NCBI RefSeq assembly: GCF_947488025.1
Contig: NZ_CANKYS010000009.1
Coordinates: forward strand, 154,754 to 218,753
DNA length: 64,000 bases
Reading direction: 5' to 3'
Origin: an uncultured Nocardioides sp.
GTDB lineage: Bacteria; Actinomycetota; Actinomycetes; Propionibacteriales; Nocardioidaceae
Part shown: one piece after another, positions 53,101 to 63,927 of the stretch
Layout: each line of letters begins with the position of its first letter
Position numbering within the stretch: the stretch's first letter is position 1
Translations under genes and position numbers: made by a program
The notes under the pieces: generated by a model
What the model was told of the DNA's origin: nothing
What the model saw: only the letters and a program-made list of their open reading frames with translations
Databases searched by the model: none

Positions 53101-53522
53101 AGCCCGGCGAGGCGCCGGGCGACGGCGTAGCGACGGACGCTGCGCTGGTCGCCGGGGTGCCGGTCGGTCAGGTGCTTGGTCAGGTCGTCGAACCCCGGCG
53201 CCCCCATCACCGAGTCGATGATCTCGAGGAGCGGCCACGCCAGCCGGTCGGGGCTCCACGGGTCGTCGGCGTCGCGGTCGAGCAGCATCGACACCAGCGA
53301 GTGGGGGGTCACGAAGTCGACGCCGGCGCACACGCCGTCGCGCCCGCGGGCGCCCACGCCGAGGCGGTGCGAGAGCCGCTGGGTGAGCCAGCGCTCGACG
53401 CCGCGCGCGGGCACGACGACGACCTCACGCGCGAAGGGGTCGGGGAGCGGGGTGACCAGCAGGTCCGCCAGGCCGTCGGCGAGCGCGTCGGTGCGCTCGG
53501 AGGTGTGCAGGTGCAGGGTCAC
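50160..53522 (-). CDS. recC: Exodeoxyribonuclease V gamma subunit
   Basis: The 1120-residue protein opens MTLHLHTSERTDALADGLAD and has REVVVVPARGVERWLTQRLS, DILVMCPDIETYAPLI and VVCLVGLDDGVFPRIEAVDG, all typical of RecC, the inactive-helicase subunit that splits the duplex and reads the Chi sequence. First gene of the operon, starting at GTG 53522. Gene order recC-recB-recD matches E. coli except that no ptr protease gene lies between. The local Chi sequence of this organism is unknown. Confidence 0.93.
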   Translation of the reverse strand: MTLHLHTSERTDALADGLADLLVTPLPDPFAREVVVVPARGVERWLTQRLSHRLGVGARGRDGVCAGVDFVTPHSLVSMLLDRDADDPWSPDRLAWPLLEIIDSVMGAPGFDDLTKHLTDRHPGDQRSVRRYAVARRLAGLFSSYAVQRPQLVRDWRAGDDTDGAGGPLDPDLRWQAELWRRLAARVEAPAPDVRHATTLEQLRDGADGLDLPGRLSLFGHTRLPVTEVELLRALGERRDVHLWLPQPSPALWESLAPTAAAGPVARADDRSADLVGHPLLASLGRDSRELRRTLGPVEAEQHAAGRAGSATLLGWLQSDLRANQAPDGDALAARVRRPTDLSVQVHACHGTARQVDVLREVLVGLLEDDPTLEPRDILVMCPDIETYAPLISAGFGLADVAREDVGHPAHRLRVRLADRSPGATNPLLGVAADLVELAAGRMTATSVLDLAATEPVRARFGFTDDHLERMARWVDQAAIRWGYDRDHRSAFGLDLDANTWLAGLQRVLLGAAMSGEGHRFVSGTLPLDDVGDGHLELVGSFVEMVDRLHAFVSAAASATSVADWTVALGRAVHGLTLSGSDDAWRVAQFDRELARISAGVGDHETRLRHADVRALLRHRLRGRPTRSNFRTGTLTVCTMVPMRSVPHRVVCLVGLDDGVFPRIEAVDGDDVLARRPMTGERDIRSEDRQLLLDAIGAATETLVVTYAGRGEHTNDDKPPAVPLGELLDALDRTSSTPVRDDVLVHHPLQPFDEANLTAGALVGSADRPFSFDRTALAGALAARAPMPAPRALVPGPLPPPEPVREVALADLHDFLAHPVRSFLRQQLRITTPYDVDETKDAIPITLDGLEKWDVGDRLVRDVLSGGDPQAAMLAEQLRGLLPPEELGSAMLTEIVQRVRPLVEAAVPLRTGPARTIDVDVDLGDRRLTGTVGSVFGNNLVSVSYSSLGAKHRLSAWLDALALAAGHPDENWTAHTIGRWGRSGRRALVSPLPDHEARTHLRDLVAVMERGQREPLPLPVRTSLAFAEEFAIIERSGGGSPADPDAKARAEWVTPRFNETGFPKEDGDQWHVRAWGEQAPYDLLAAPLLADEEGPAPHRLAHYALRVWSPLLAHELVRGI

Positions 53523-53588
53523 GGCGCCACCCTATGAGCGGCGACCGACACCCGGGCGGGCGACGCGGTCAGGCTGTGGACGAAGGCG

Positions 53589-53723
53589 TCAGCGCGCGAG
53601 GAAGTAGACGACCACGAGGATCGTGAGGGCGAGCAGCAGCCCGATCGGCACCGCCGTGACCATCCACGGCCGACCGCTCTGCTTCGAGGGGTCGATCCGG
53701 TCGGGGTCGTGGCCGTGGGTCAT
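53589..53723 (-). CDS. Small single-pass membrane protein
   Basis: A 44-residue protein with a polar N-terminus (THGHDPDRIDPSKQSGRP) and one helix (WMVTAVPIGLLLALTILVVV) ending in LAR. This looks like a real small membrane protein. The ATG at 53723 has only a weak ribosome-binding site. It is divergent from the lipoprotein gene and precedes recC in the same direction. Function unknown. Confidence 0.5.
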   Translation of the reverse strand: MTHGHDPDRIDPSKQSGRPWMVTAVPIGLLLALTILVVVYFLAR

Positions 53724-53753
53724 GGTCGCTTCGTACCCAGCGCGGTGGCGCCC

Positions 53754-54944
53754 ATGCGTCACACTCGAAGGGTGCGCAACCGGGCCCTGGTCGTGGTGGC
53801 ACTGCTGGGCGCCGTCGCGCTGGCGGGCTGCGAGGGGGAGCCGCCCCCGCCGGAGCCGGTGGAGATGAGGTGGGTGGAGCACCCGCTGCCGCCGCACCCG
53901 GGCGCCGCCGGTCGTACGGTCCTGCGCGACGCCGTGGAGTGCGGCGAGGGGTGGTGGGTCGCCGGGGCGGTGTTCCTCGACCGGCCGACCGAGACCCGCG
54001 ACACCCGGCCCGCGCTGTGGTTCTCGACCGACCGCGAGCGGTGGGAGCCCGTGCCGGTCGACGCCCGCACCTACTGGGGGCGCCGGGCGATCCTCAACTC
54101 GATCGCCTGCTCGCGCGACCGGATCGCGGTCGTCGGGGCCCGCTCCGGTGGCGCACACGGCAACCCCCGGGTCACGACCTTCTGGATGGACGGCGAGACG
54201 CTGGTCGACGTACGCGCGGTGTTCACGCAGTACGGCGGCGTCAGCGCGACCAACGTCGGCCCGGTCGCGGGCGGCCCGACGGGCTGGCTGATCACCGGCA
54301 ACCGCACCTCCGGCCCGGGCGTCTGGTTCACCGACGACCCCCGCGAGTTCGTGCGCGTCGAGGCCGAGCCCGGGTTGACCGACGACGGCGACCTGGAGTC
54401 GCTCGCGCAGGGCGCGGGCTGGGCGGGGGAGGAGTGGGTCGTGGTCGGGGCGGGCGCGAGGACGGGACGCCACCTCGACCCGGACCCGCTCGCGTGGACC
54501 TCGCCCGACGGCCTCACCTGGGCGCCGGAGGAGATGCCAGCGGCCGACGGCGCGCAGGACGTTCAGCGCGTGACGATGCTCGACGACGGCCGGCTGCTGG
54601 CGGTCGGACGCAGCGACGACGCGTACGCCGCCTGGGTGCGCGACGACGACGGCTGGCAGGACGCCGTGGAGTTCGGCCGGATCGCGGACTCCTGGCGCGG
54701 GGCGCCGTACGTCGCCTCGCTGGCCGTCACGTCCGCCGGGGTCCTGGCCACCGTAAGCACCGGCGACCACTACGAGCTGTGGCACACCGGGGACGGCCAG
54801 GCGTGGCAGCAGGTCGAGGTGCCCCTCGAACCACGCACCGCCGGCGACCACACGATGTCGGTGGCCGCCGGCGGCGGGGTGCTGGTCGTCGCCGACGCGG
54901 GCGACGGCGGGCACGTGTGGGCAGGAGAGCCCGTCAGCCCTTGA
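53754..54944 (+). CDS. Putative lipoprotein with beta-propeller-like repeats
   Basis: The 396-residue protein has a lipoprotein signal (basic MRHTRRVRNR, hydrophobic ALVVVALLGAVALAGC with lipobox LAGC). A secreted region follows with recurrent W/F-x-S/T-x-D blade-like strands (ALWFSTDRERWEPV, GVWFTDDPREFVRV, LAWTSPDGLTWAPE). Such repeats suggest a propeller fold used for binding. GTG at 53772 is an alternative start. No enzyme motif is seen. It overlaps the convergent CsbD gene by 11 bases. Confidence 0.7.
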   Translation: MRHTRRVRNRALVVVALLGAVALAGCEGEPPPPEPVEMRWVEHPLPPHPGAAGRTVLRDAVECGEGWWVAGAVFLDRPTETRDTRPALWFSTDRERWEPVPVDARTYWGRRAILNSIACSRDRIAVVGARSGGAHGNPRVTTFWMDGETLVDVRAVFTQYGGVSATNVGPVAGGPTGWLITGNRTSGPGVWFTDDPREFVRVEAEPGLTDDGDLESLAQGAGWAGEEWVVVGAGARTGRHLDPDPLAWTSPDGLTWAPEEMPAADGAQDVQRVTMLDDGRLLAVGRSDDAYAAWVRDDDGWQDAVEFGRIADSWRGAPYVASLAVTSAGVLATVSTGDHYELWHTGDGQAWQQVEVPLEPRTAGDHTMSVAAGGGVLVVADAGDGGHVWAGEPVSP

Positions 54945-55107
54945 AGGCGTCCTTGACCTTCTCGCCGGCCTGCTTGAGGTTGGCGCCCGCCTGGTCGCCC
55001 TTGCCCTCGGCCTCGAGCTTCTCGTCGTCGGTCGCCTTGCCGGTGGCCTCCTTCGCCTTGCCCTTGAGCTCGTCGGACTTGTTGTCGAACTTGTCGTCCA
55101 GACCCAT
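54934..55107 (-). CDS. CsbD-family stress protein
   Basis: A 57-residue, charged helical protein (MGLDDKFDNKSDELKGKAKE then ATGKATDDEKLEAEGKGDQA) matching CsbD, a small general-stress protein of unknown mechanism. An AGGAGG site lies before the ATG. Dps, DUF6328 and a MerR regulator are close by, suggesting a stress-related neighbourhood. Confidence 0.85.
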   Translation of the reverse strand: MGLDDKFDNKSDELKGKAKEATGKATDDEKLEAEGKGDQAGANLKQAGEKVKDAFKG

Positions 55108-55271
55108 GTCGTTCCTCCTGTGGTGAGCGGTGGTGCGAGGTCGGTGCGGACCGGGTGGTCCCTCGTTCCAACCTGCCACGGGGGTGGTCGGGGAACGACA
55201 CCCGTGCGGGTGGACCGGAGCGGGGATGCGCGCCGGCCCACCCGGGTCGTCGGCCGTGACCTGGAAGGGGG

Positions 55272-55460
55272 TCAGGTCGACGGCAGTGACGCGGGGTGGG
55301 TGCCCTCCGAGCCGCCGAGCTGCGGGGTCGCCGGGCGCGGGGCGGGGGGCCGGGTGTGCTCGATCTCGTCGGCACGGAGCATGTCCAGGCGCCAGATGAC
55401 CGCGCAGCCGACGATCGCGACGAGGATGGCGGCGGTGCTGATGAGGATCATGGCGGTCAT
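55272..55460 (-). CDS. Small single-pass membrane protein
   Basis: A 62-residue protein with an N-terminal helix (MTAMILISTAAILVAIVGCA) and a polar, Pro-rich C-terminus (HTRPPAPRPATPQLGG). AGGAGACTCCC precedes the ATG at 55460. The family is not recognised. Divergent from the MerR-DICT gene. Confidence 0.5.
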   Translation of the reverse strand: MTAMILISTAAILVAIVGCAVIWRLDMLRADEIEHTRPPAPRPATPQLGGSEGTHPASLPST

Positions 55461-55499
55461 GGGAGTCTCCTGGGGTGGGGTGGATGAGGACAAAACCTC

Positions 55500-55513
55500 T
55501 ACACACCTGTATA
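55500..55513. promoter_or_regulatory. Operator-like TACA-N4-TGTA site upstream of the MerR-DICT gene
   Basis: TACACACCTGTATA contains the symmetrical TACA and TGTA half-sites. It lies in the divergent gap with the small membrane-protein gene, 55 bases before the MerR start, where a MerR autoregulatory site would be expected. Confidence 0.35.
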
Positions 55514-55567
55514 AGTTATGCGAGCATGTCTGGCAAGGACGGACAGCGATCTTTTTGAGGAGGGCAC

Positions 55568-56404
55568 GTGGCGGACCGGGTCTCGGACGGGTTCAGCATC
55601 GGGGTGCTCGCGGCACGCGCGGGCGTCACGCCGGGGGTGCTGCGCACCTGGGAGAACAGGTTCGGCTTTCCTCGCGGAGAGCGTTCCGCCTCGGGTCACC
55701 GGCGCTTCACCGATGCCGACGTCGCCCTCGTGCGTCAGGTGCTGGAGGTGCGCGACTCGGGCCTGCCGCTGCAGGTCGCGATCGACTCCGTGGTGCGCGC
55801 CCGGGAGGCCGGGGAGGAGCGGTCGGTCTTCGCGGCGGCCGCGGAGGCCGTCGCGGGCGTACGACTCCTCCGGCTGCACCGTCGTCCGCTGATCGCCGCG
55901 TCGCACGCGGTCGAGGACGAGTGCCTGGCCCGCGGTGACCGGTCCGTCGTGCTCGGCGCCTTCCAGCTGGGCCACCGCTACGAGTCCTCGCGCCGTCGCT
56001 GGGAGGAGCTGGGTCGCACCGCTGCGTGGGCCGCGGTGGTCGCCGACTTCGACGGTGAGGCCGACCTCGACGCCTCCCCCGCGCGCTGCCAGCTGCCCGG
56101 CGACTCGCCGTTGCGCCGGGAGTGGGCGGTGGTCTGCCTCAGCGAGACCTACGCCGCGCTCGTCGCCGCGTGGGAGGTGCCCGTCGCGAAGGGCCCGCCG
56201 ATCTACGAGGCCGTCATCAGCACCCACCGGGGGGCGGCGACGGCGGCGGGCCGGGTGCTCGCCGGGGTCGTGCGCGAGGCCGGTGGCGACGTACCCGATG
56301 CGGCCGCGCGCCTCCTCGACGCGACCGCGCCGATGCCGGCGACGTCGGCGGTCGACGCCGACCGCACCTGGCTACGGGCGCTCGCCGAGCTCGACCCGCG
56401 CTGA
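55568..56404 (+). CDS. MerR-family regulator with DICT sensory domain
   Basis: The 278-residue protein has a MerR HTH (about 9-75; FSIGVLAARAGVTPGVLRTW and SASGHRRFTDADVALVRQVL) and a DICT-type domain (about 95-250; LHRRPLIAASHAVEDECLAR, VVLGAFQLGHRYESSRRRWE). DICT domains accompany light and stress signalling regulators. The GTG at 55568 follows GAGGAGGGCAC. Targets are unknown; it lies among stress-type genes. Confidence 0.85.
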   Translation: MADRVSDGFSIGVLAARAGVTPGVLRTWENRFGFPRGERSASGHRRFTDADVALVRQVLEVRDSGLPLQVAIDSVVRAREAGEERSVFAAAAEAVAGVRLLRLHRRPLIAASHAVEDECLARGDRSVVLGAFQLGHRYESSRRRWEELGRTAAWAAVVADFDGEADLDASPARCQLPGDSPLRREWAVVCLSETYAALVAAWEVPVAKGPPIYEAVISTHRGAATAAGRVLAGVVREAGGDVPDAAARLLDATAPMPATSAVDADRTWLRALAELDPR

Positions 56405-56423
56405 GGGGGGTCGTGCCCAGGCG

Positions 56424-56699
56424 TCAGTGATTGCGGAGCGCGTCGATCAGCTCGTCCTTCGTCATCGACGAGCGCCCCTCGATGTCGAGCTCCGCGGCTC
56501 GCTCGCGCAGCTCGTCGACGGTGCGGTCCTCATAGCTCTCCGCGTGCCCGCCCCGGTCGCCCACCGTCGAGCGGCCCTGGGCGGCGGACGCATTGGCGAT
56601 GCGAGCCGCCTTCTCCTTGCTGGCGCCGTCGTCGCGCAGGGCCTCGTAGACCTCTGCGTCCTTGACGGACGGTCCCGGATCCTTCTTCTTCTCGGCCAT
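56424..56699 (-). CDS. Small Rho-N/SAP-like domain protein
   Basis: A 91-residue basic protein. Its N-terminal part (VYEALRDDGASKEKAARIAN) and C-terminal Rho-termination-factor-N-like helix-extended-helix (YEDRTVDELRERAAELDIEG then SSMTKDELIDALRNH) resemble a widespread actinobacterial family of unknown function (DUF7218-like). The fold suggests nucleic-acid binding. It converges on the MerR-DICT gene. Confidence 0.7.
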   Translation of the reverse strand: MAEKKKDPGPSVKDAEVYEALRDDGASKEKAARIANASAAQGRSTVGDRGGHAESYEDRTVDELRERAAELDIEGRSSMTKDELIDALRNH

Positions 56700-56784
56700 G
56701 GATCCCACGGTGCCACCACGCCAGGGGGCCCTGCTCACCCGTCAGGGGGTGGGCGCGGGTCGCGCCGTGAGTAGCGTCGCGAGG

Positions 56785-57249
56785 ATGGGCGACCAGGCGC
56801 GCGACGAGACCCCGCAGGAGCGGGCGGACCGCAACTGGAACGAGCTCCTCCAGGAGCTCCGGGTGAGCCAGACCGGCGTCCAGCTGCTGGCCGGGTTCCT
56901 CGCGACGCTGCCCTTCCAGTCCCGCTTCGAGCTGCTCGACGCGTTCCAGCGGGCCTGGTACGTCGGCCTGCTGGCGCTGGCCTTCGGCACCGTAGGCGTG
57001 ACTCTCGCGCCGGTCGCCATCCACCGCCACGTCTTCCAGTCCGACGCCAAGCCCGAGCTGGTGCAGGCGGGTCACCGCCTCACGAGCATCGCGTTGGTGA
57101 TGATCGCGGTACTGCTGGGCGGGATCTTCTTCCTCGTCGTGGACGTGGTCTACGACCGGCGGGCGGCCGCAGCGGCGGCCGTGGGCTCGGTGGTGGTGCT
57201 CGCAGGCCTCCTGCTCGTGCTGCCGAAGCGGGTCGCGAGCGCCCGCTGA
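56785..57249 (+). CDS. DUF6328 family membrane protein
   Basis: A 154-residue protein with a soluble N-terminus (RADRNWNELLQELRVSQTGV) and four predicted helices, matching the actinobacterial DUF6328 pattern (FLATLPFQSRF, RAWYVGLLALAFGTVGV). Function unknown. The ATG at 56785 follows GCGAGG. It is 43 bases upstream of dps, perhaps in the same transcript. Confidence 0.7.
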   Translation: MGDQARDETPQERADRNWNELLQELRVSQTGVQLLAGFLATLPFQSRFELLDAFQRAWYVGLLALAFGTVGVTLAPVAIHRHVFQSDAKPELVQAGHRLTSIALVMIAVLLGGIFFLVVDVVYDRRAAAAAAVGSVVVLAGLLLVLPKRVASAR

Positions 57250-57292
57250 GGAGGTGGCGCGCAGGGTTGTGCGGCGAGCCTAGGTTGGCGAC

Positions 57293-57892
57293 ATGGCCAA
57301 GAAGACGACACGTTCCTCCCGCACCTCCCCGGTCACGAGCGACGCCGACGCGCCGCTGACGGTCCCGGGGCTCGACACCACGACGGGTCACGCCGTCGCC
57401 GACGCCCTGCAGATGCGGGTGCACGCCCTCAACGACCTCCAGCTGACGCTCAAGCACGCGCACTGGAACGTCGTGGGCCCGCACTTCATCGGCGTGCACG
57501 AGATGCTCGACCCCCAGATCGACGGCGTCCGCGACATGGTCGACGTCCTCGCCGAGCGGATGTCGACCCTCGGGGTGCCGCCCAACGGGCTCCCCGGCGC
57601 CCTGGTCGCCGCCCGCACGTGGGACGACTACGACCTCACGCGCGCCGACACGACCGCCCACCTCGCGGCCCTCGAGGTCGTCTACAGCGGCGTCATCGAG
57701 GACCATCGCGCCGCGATCGAGGCCGTGGGCGACGACCCCGTCACCGAGGACATCCTCATCGGGCAGACCGCCGACCTCGAGCAGTACCAGTGGTTCGTCC
57801 GCGCCCACCTCCAGGGCACGAGCGGCGCGCTGGCCACCGACGGCGCGCCCGACGAGGTCGGTGCGGCCCGACGGGCGTCGAAGAAGCGCTGA
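57293..57892 (+). CDS. dps: Dps DNA-protection/ferroxidase protein
   Basis: The 199-residue protein is a Dps with all E. coli ferroxidase ligands at equal spacing (H57, H69, D73, D84, E88, within HWNVVGPHFIGVHEMLD and MVDVLAERM). It has Lys/Arg-rich extensions at both ends (MAKKTTRSSRTS and ARRASKKR) that may bind DNA. It would form 12-mer cages that oxidise iron and shield DNA during oxidative stress or starvation. A long palindrome starts six bases after its stop and may terminate it. Confidence 0.94.
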   Translation: MAKKTTRSSRTSPVTSDADAPLTVPGLDTTTGHAVADALQMRVHALNDLQLTLKHAHWNVVGPHFIGVHEMLDPQIDGVRDMVDVLAERMSTLGVPPNGLPGALVAARTWDDYDLTRADTTAHLAALEVVYSGVIEDHRAAIEAVGDDPVTEDILIGQTADLEQYQWFVRAHLQGTSGALATDGAPDEVGAARRASKKR

Positions 57893-57897
57893 TTCTC

Positions 57898-57953
57898 CGA
57901 CCCCTTTCCTCATGCTCTAAGGTTCAAACCTAAGGACATGAGGAAAGGGGTCG
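57898..57953. promoter_or_regulatory. 56-bp palindrome upstream of tetR, also possible dps terminator
   Basis: The 17-base arms (CGACCCCTTTCCTCATG and its exact complement) flank a second inner palindrome AGGTTCAAACCT. It lies between dps and the TetR gene and contains the ribosome-binding AGGAAAGGGG. It is large enough for two TetR dimers and would form a strong hairpin in RNA. Confidence 0.6.
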
Positions 57954-57955
57954 TC

Positions 57956-58534
57956 GTGCCGCGTGCCGGACTGACCAGTGCCCGCGTCGCCGAGGCGGCG
58001 GCCACGCTCGCCGACGAGGTGGGGCTCGACCGCGTCACCCTCGCCGCGCTCGCCGCCCGCTTCGGGGTGGCGACGCCCAGCCTCTACACCCACGTCCGCA
58101 GCGCCGACGACGTACGCACGCGGGTCGCACTGCTGGCCTTGGCCGAGACCGCCGACCTCGTGGCCGACGCGCTCGCCGGGGTCAGCGGCCGCGCCGCGCT
58201 CGCATCCGTCGGCGGCGTGTGGCGCTCGTACGCCCGCCAGCACCCGGGGCGGTACTCCGCCACCCGCCTGCCGCTCGACGCGTCGGCCGCGGCGACCAGT
58301 GCCGGACCGCGCCACGCCGAGCTCGCCCGCGCGGCCGTGCGTGCCTACGGCCTGTCCGAGGCCGACGAGGTGCATGCCGTGCGCCTGCTCGGTGCGACCT
58401 TCCACGGCTACGCCGCGCTCGACGCCGCCGGCGCCTTCAGCCACGGCGGGCCCTCCGTGCCCACGTCCGACGACACGTGGGAGCGCGTGCTCGACGGGCT
58501 CGACACGCTGCTCCGCTCCTGGGAGACCCGATGA
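57956..58534 (+). CDS. TetR-family regulator with WHG-type C-terminal domain
   Basis: The 192-residue protein has an HTH at about residues 26-45 (VTLAALAARFGVATPSLYTH) and a C-terminal helical domain with HPGRYSATRLPLD and LLGATFHGYAAL, like TetR_C_33/WHG proteins. An ATG at 57938 lies inside the palindrome. GTG at 57956 is preferred because AGGAAAGGGG is correctly spaced and the extra residues add nothing. The next gene overlaps its stop (ATGA), so the SGNH hydrolase is likely under its control. Confidence 0.85.
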   Translation: MPRAGLTSARVAEAAATLADEVGLDRVTLAALAARFGVATPSLYTHVRSADDVRTRVALLALAETADLVADALAGVSGRAALASVGGVWRSYARQHPGRYSATRLPLDASAAATSAGPRHAELARAAVRAYGLSEADEVHAVRLLGATFHGYAALDAAGAFSHGGPSVPTSDDTWERVLDGLDTLLRSWETR

Positions 58535-59670
58535 CCACCCTGAGCCCGACGACCCTCGACGCCCTCGCCCCGCTGGTGAGGGGCGCGCTCGAGCTCGAGC
58601 GCACCGGCCGCGGGCTGCTGCCCCACCGCCTCCCCGCGTGGGCGCGTGCGCAGTCCGAGGACCCGCAGCTCCACCTCGTCGAGGCCCAGCCCGCCGGCGT
58701 ACGCCTCGTCCTGCGCACGGTCGCCACCCGCCTCGAGCTCGACGTGCTGCCCACCAAGCGGCGCTACGTCGGCGCGCCGGCCCGGCCCGACGGCTGGTAC
58801 GACGTCCTCGTCGGCGGCCAGCTCGTCGACCGGCAGCAGGCGCCCGGCGGCAACGTGCTCGACGTCGACATGATGACCGGCGCCAGCACCTTCACCCCCG
58901 GGGAGCCGACGACCCTCGTGATCCCGCTGCCCGAGGGCGAGGCGGTCGTCGAGGTCTGGCTGCCCCACGACGAGCAGACCGAGCTCATCGCGCTGCGCGC
59001 GGACGCCCCGGTGGCGCCGGTCGCCGACGACCGGCCGCGGTGGGTGCACCACGGCAGCTCGATCAGCCACGGGTCGGTCGCGGTCCACCCGACCGAGCCG
59101 TGGCCCGTCGTCGCCGCCGGGCTCGCGGGGCTCGACCTCGTCAACCTCGGCTTCGGCGGCAGCGCGCTCCTCGACCCGTTCGTCGCCCGCACGATCCGCG
59201 ACACCCCGGCCGACGTGATCAGCCTCAAGATCGGCATCAACGTGGTCAACCAGGACCTGCTGCGCCGTCGCGCCCTCGGCCCCGCCCTCCACGGCTGGCT
59301 CGACACGATCCGCGACGGCCATCCGGAGACGCCGATCCGCCTGGTCTCGCCCGTCTTCTGCGGGATCCACGAGGCCGTGCCCGGTCCGACCGGCCCCGAC
59401 ATGGAGGCGCTCGCCGAGGGGCGCGTCGCCTTCGTCGCCACCGGTGACCCGGAGGCCGTGGCGCGCGGCGCGCTGACGCTCGAGGTGGTGCGCGAGGTGC
59501 TGGCCGAGGTGGTCGAGCGACGCGGCGACCCGCACCTGACGTACGTCGACGGGCTCGCGCTCTACGGCCCCGCGGACGCGGAGCGGCTGCCGCTCCCCGA
59601 CAACCTGCACCCCGACTCCGCCACCCACCGGCTCATCGGCGAGCGGTTCGCGGCGCTGGGGGACTGGTAG
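58531..59670 (+). CDS. SGNH/GDSL-family hydrolase
   Basis: The 379-residue protein has an N-terminal jelly-roll-like region (about 1-165) and a C-terminal SGNH fold: HHGSSISHGSVA (nucleophile serine in GSS-I), LGFGGSALLD (Gly oxyanion), KIGINVVNQDL (Asn) and DNLHPDSATH (Asp/His). No signal peptide is seen, so it is probably cytoplasmic. It may be an acyl or carbohydrate esterase. ATG overlaps the TetR stop, so the two are co-expressed. Confidence 0.85.
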   Translation: MTTLSPTTLDALAPLVRGALELERTGRGLLPHRLPAWARAQSEDPQLHLVEAQPAGVRLVLRTVATRLELDVLPTKRRYVGAPARPDGWYDVLVGGQLVDRQQAPGGNVLDVDMMTGASTFTPGEPTTLVIPLPEGEAVVEVWLPHDEQTELIALRADAPVAPVADDRPRWVHHGSSISHGSVAVHPTEPWPVVAAGLAGLDLVNLGFGGSALLDPFVARTIRDTPADVISLKIGINVVNQDLLRRRALGPALHGWLDTIRDGHPETPIRLVSPVFCGIHEAVPGPTGPDMEALAEGRVAFVATGDPEAVARGALTLEVVREVLAEVVERRGDPHLTYVDGLALYGPADAERLPLPDNLHPDSATHRLIGERFAALGDW

Positions 59671-59692
59671 CGGGACCGGGCGCCCAGCGCGT

Positions 59693-63083
<3,391 letters not shown>

Positions 63084-63108
63084 CCACGCCGGGACGTCCG
63101 GCAGCACG

Positions 63109-63138
63109 GCCCGGGTCCTTCGGACCTGCCGCCCGGGC
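63109..63138 (+). terminator. Hairpin terminator candidate after the agmatinase-family gene
   Basis: GCCCGGG at the start and CCCGGGC at the end can pair around an inner GGTCC-TTC-GGACC hairpin. It lies 25 bases past the stop and before the next gene. Confidence 0.4.
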
Positions 63139-63185
63139 GTCCGGACGCGCACGCTGGAGGTTCCGACGAGTCCCGGAGGTCCGCG

Positions 63186-63371
63186 ATGCTCCCCCAGCAG
63201 TACGTCCAGCACGACTGGTCGCCCACTGTCTTCGCACTGGTGTTCCTGACGATGGCGATCCTCTTCGTCGTGGGCATGGGCATGTTCCTCGTGGCGGCGA
63301 ACCGCGAGCAGCGCGGCACCACCGCTCGCCATGCCCGGAGCGCGGCGAAGCACGGCCCCGTCCCGCACTGA
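63186..63371 (+). CDS. Small single-pass membrane protein
   Basis: A 61-residue protein with one central helix (VFALVFLTMAILFVVGMGMF) and a basic C-terminus (ANREQRGTTARHARSAAKHG). CGGAGGTCCGCG before the ATG is a good ribosome-binding site. Function unknown; the topology suggests an accessory subunit or stress peptide. Confidence 0.6.
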   Translation: MLPQQYVQHDWSPTVFALVFLTMAILFVVGMGMFLVAANREQRGTTARHARSAAKHGPVPH

Positions 63372-63406
63372 CCCGCCCCTGCGACAGGCGGTCCGCCAAG
63401 GGTTGT

Positions 63407-63429
63407 CCTGTCAACCAATTGGCTAGCCT
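63407..63429. promoter_or_regulatory. Operator/promoter region of the MarR gene
   Basis: The CAACCAATTGG block at 63412-63422, with a CCAATTGG palindrome at 63415-63422, sits just upstream of a possible -10 (TAGCCT, 63424-63429) seven bases before the ATG. This suggests autorepression and a leaderless or near-leaderless mRNA. Confidence 0.45.
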
Positions 63430-63435
63430 GTGGGC

Positions 63436-63927
63436 ATGGAGACGCAGTGGCTCGATCCCACCGAGCGTGAGGCCTGGCTGCGTCTGATCGCCGTCGCCGA
63501 GCTGCTCCCCGGCGTCCTCGACCACCAGCTGCGCAGCGGGTCCGGGCTCACCCACTTCGAGTACCTCGTGCTCGCGATGCTCTCGGAGTCCCGCGAGCGC
63601 ACCCTGCGCATGACGGGCCTGGCCCAGCGCACCAATGCCACTCTGCCGCGCCTGTCCCACGTCGTACGACGCCTCGAGGACCGCGGGCTCGTCGAGCGGT
63701 TCCCCTGCCCGGAGGACGGCCGCGCCACCAACGCCCGGCTGACCGGGGCCGGGTGGGACCAGGTGGTGGCCGCGGCCCCGGGGCACGTCGACACCGTGCG
63801 GCGCCACGTGCTCGACCCGCTCAGCCGCGAACAGCTCGCCCAGCTCAAGGAGATCGGCGATGCGCTCCTCGCCCGCCTCGACCCCGACGGCCGGATGACC
63901 GCCCTGTACGACCCCGACCGGGCCTAG
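63436..63927 (+). CDS. MarR-family transcriptional regulator
   Basis: The 163-residue winged-helix protein has LTHFEYLVLAMLSESRERTL, the HTH LRMTGLAQRTNATLPRLSHV and the wing RRLEDRGLVERFPCPEDGRA, all typical of MarR. It should sense a small molecule and repress itself and a nearby gene; the target may lie beyond the right edge. From 63928 to 64000 I see no gene. Confidence 0.9.
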   Translation: METQWLDPTEREAWLRLIAVAELLPGVLDHQLRSGSGLTHFEYLVLAMLSESRERTLRMTGLAQRTNATLPRLSHVVRRLEDRGLVERFPCPEDGRATNARLTGAGWDQVVAAAPGHVDTVRRHVLDPLSREQLAQLKEIGDALLARLDPDGRMTALYDPDRA

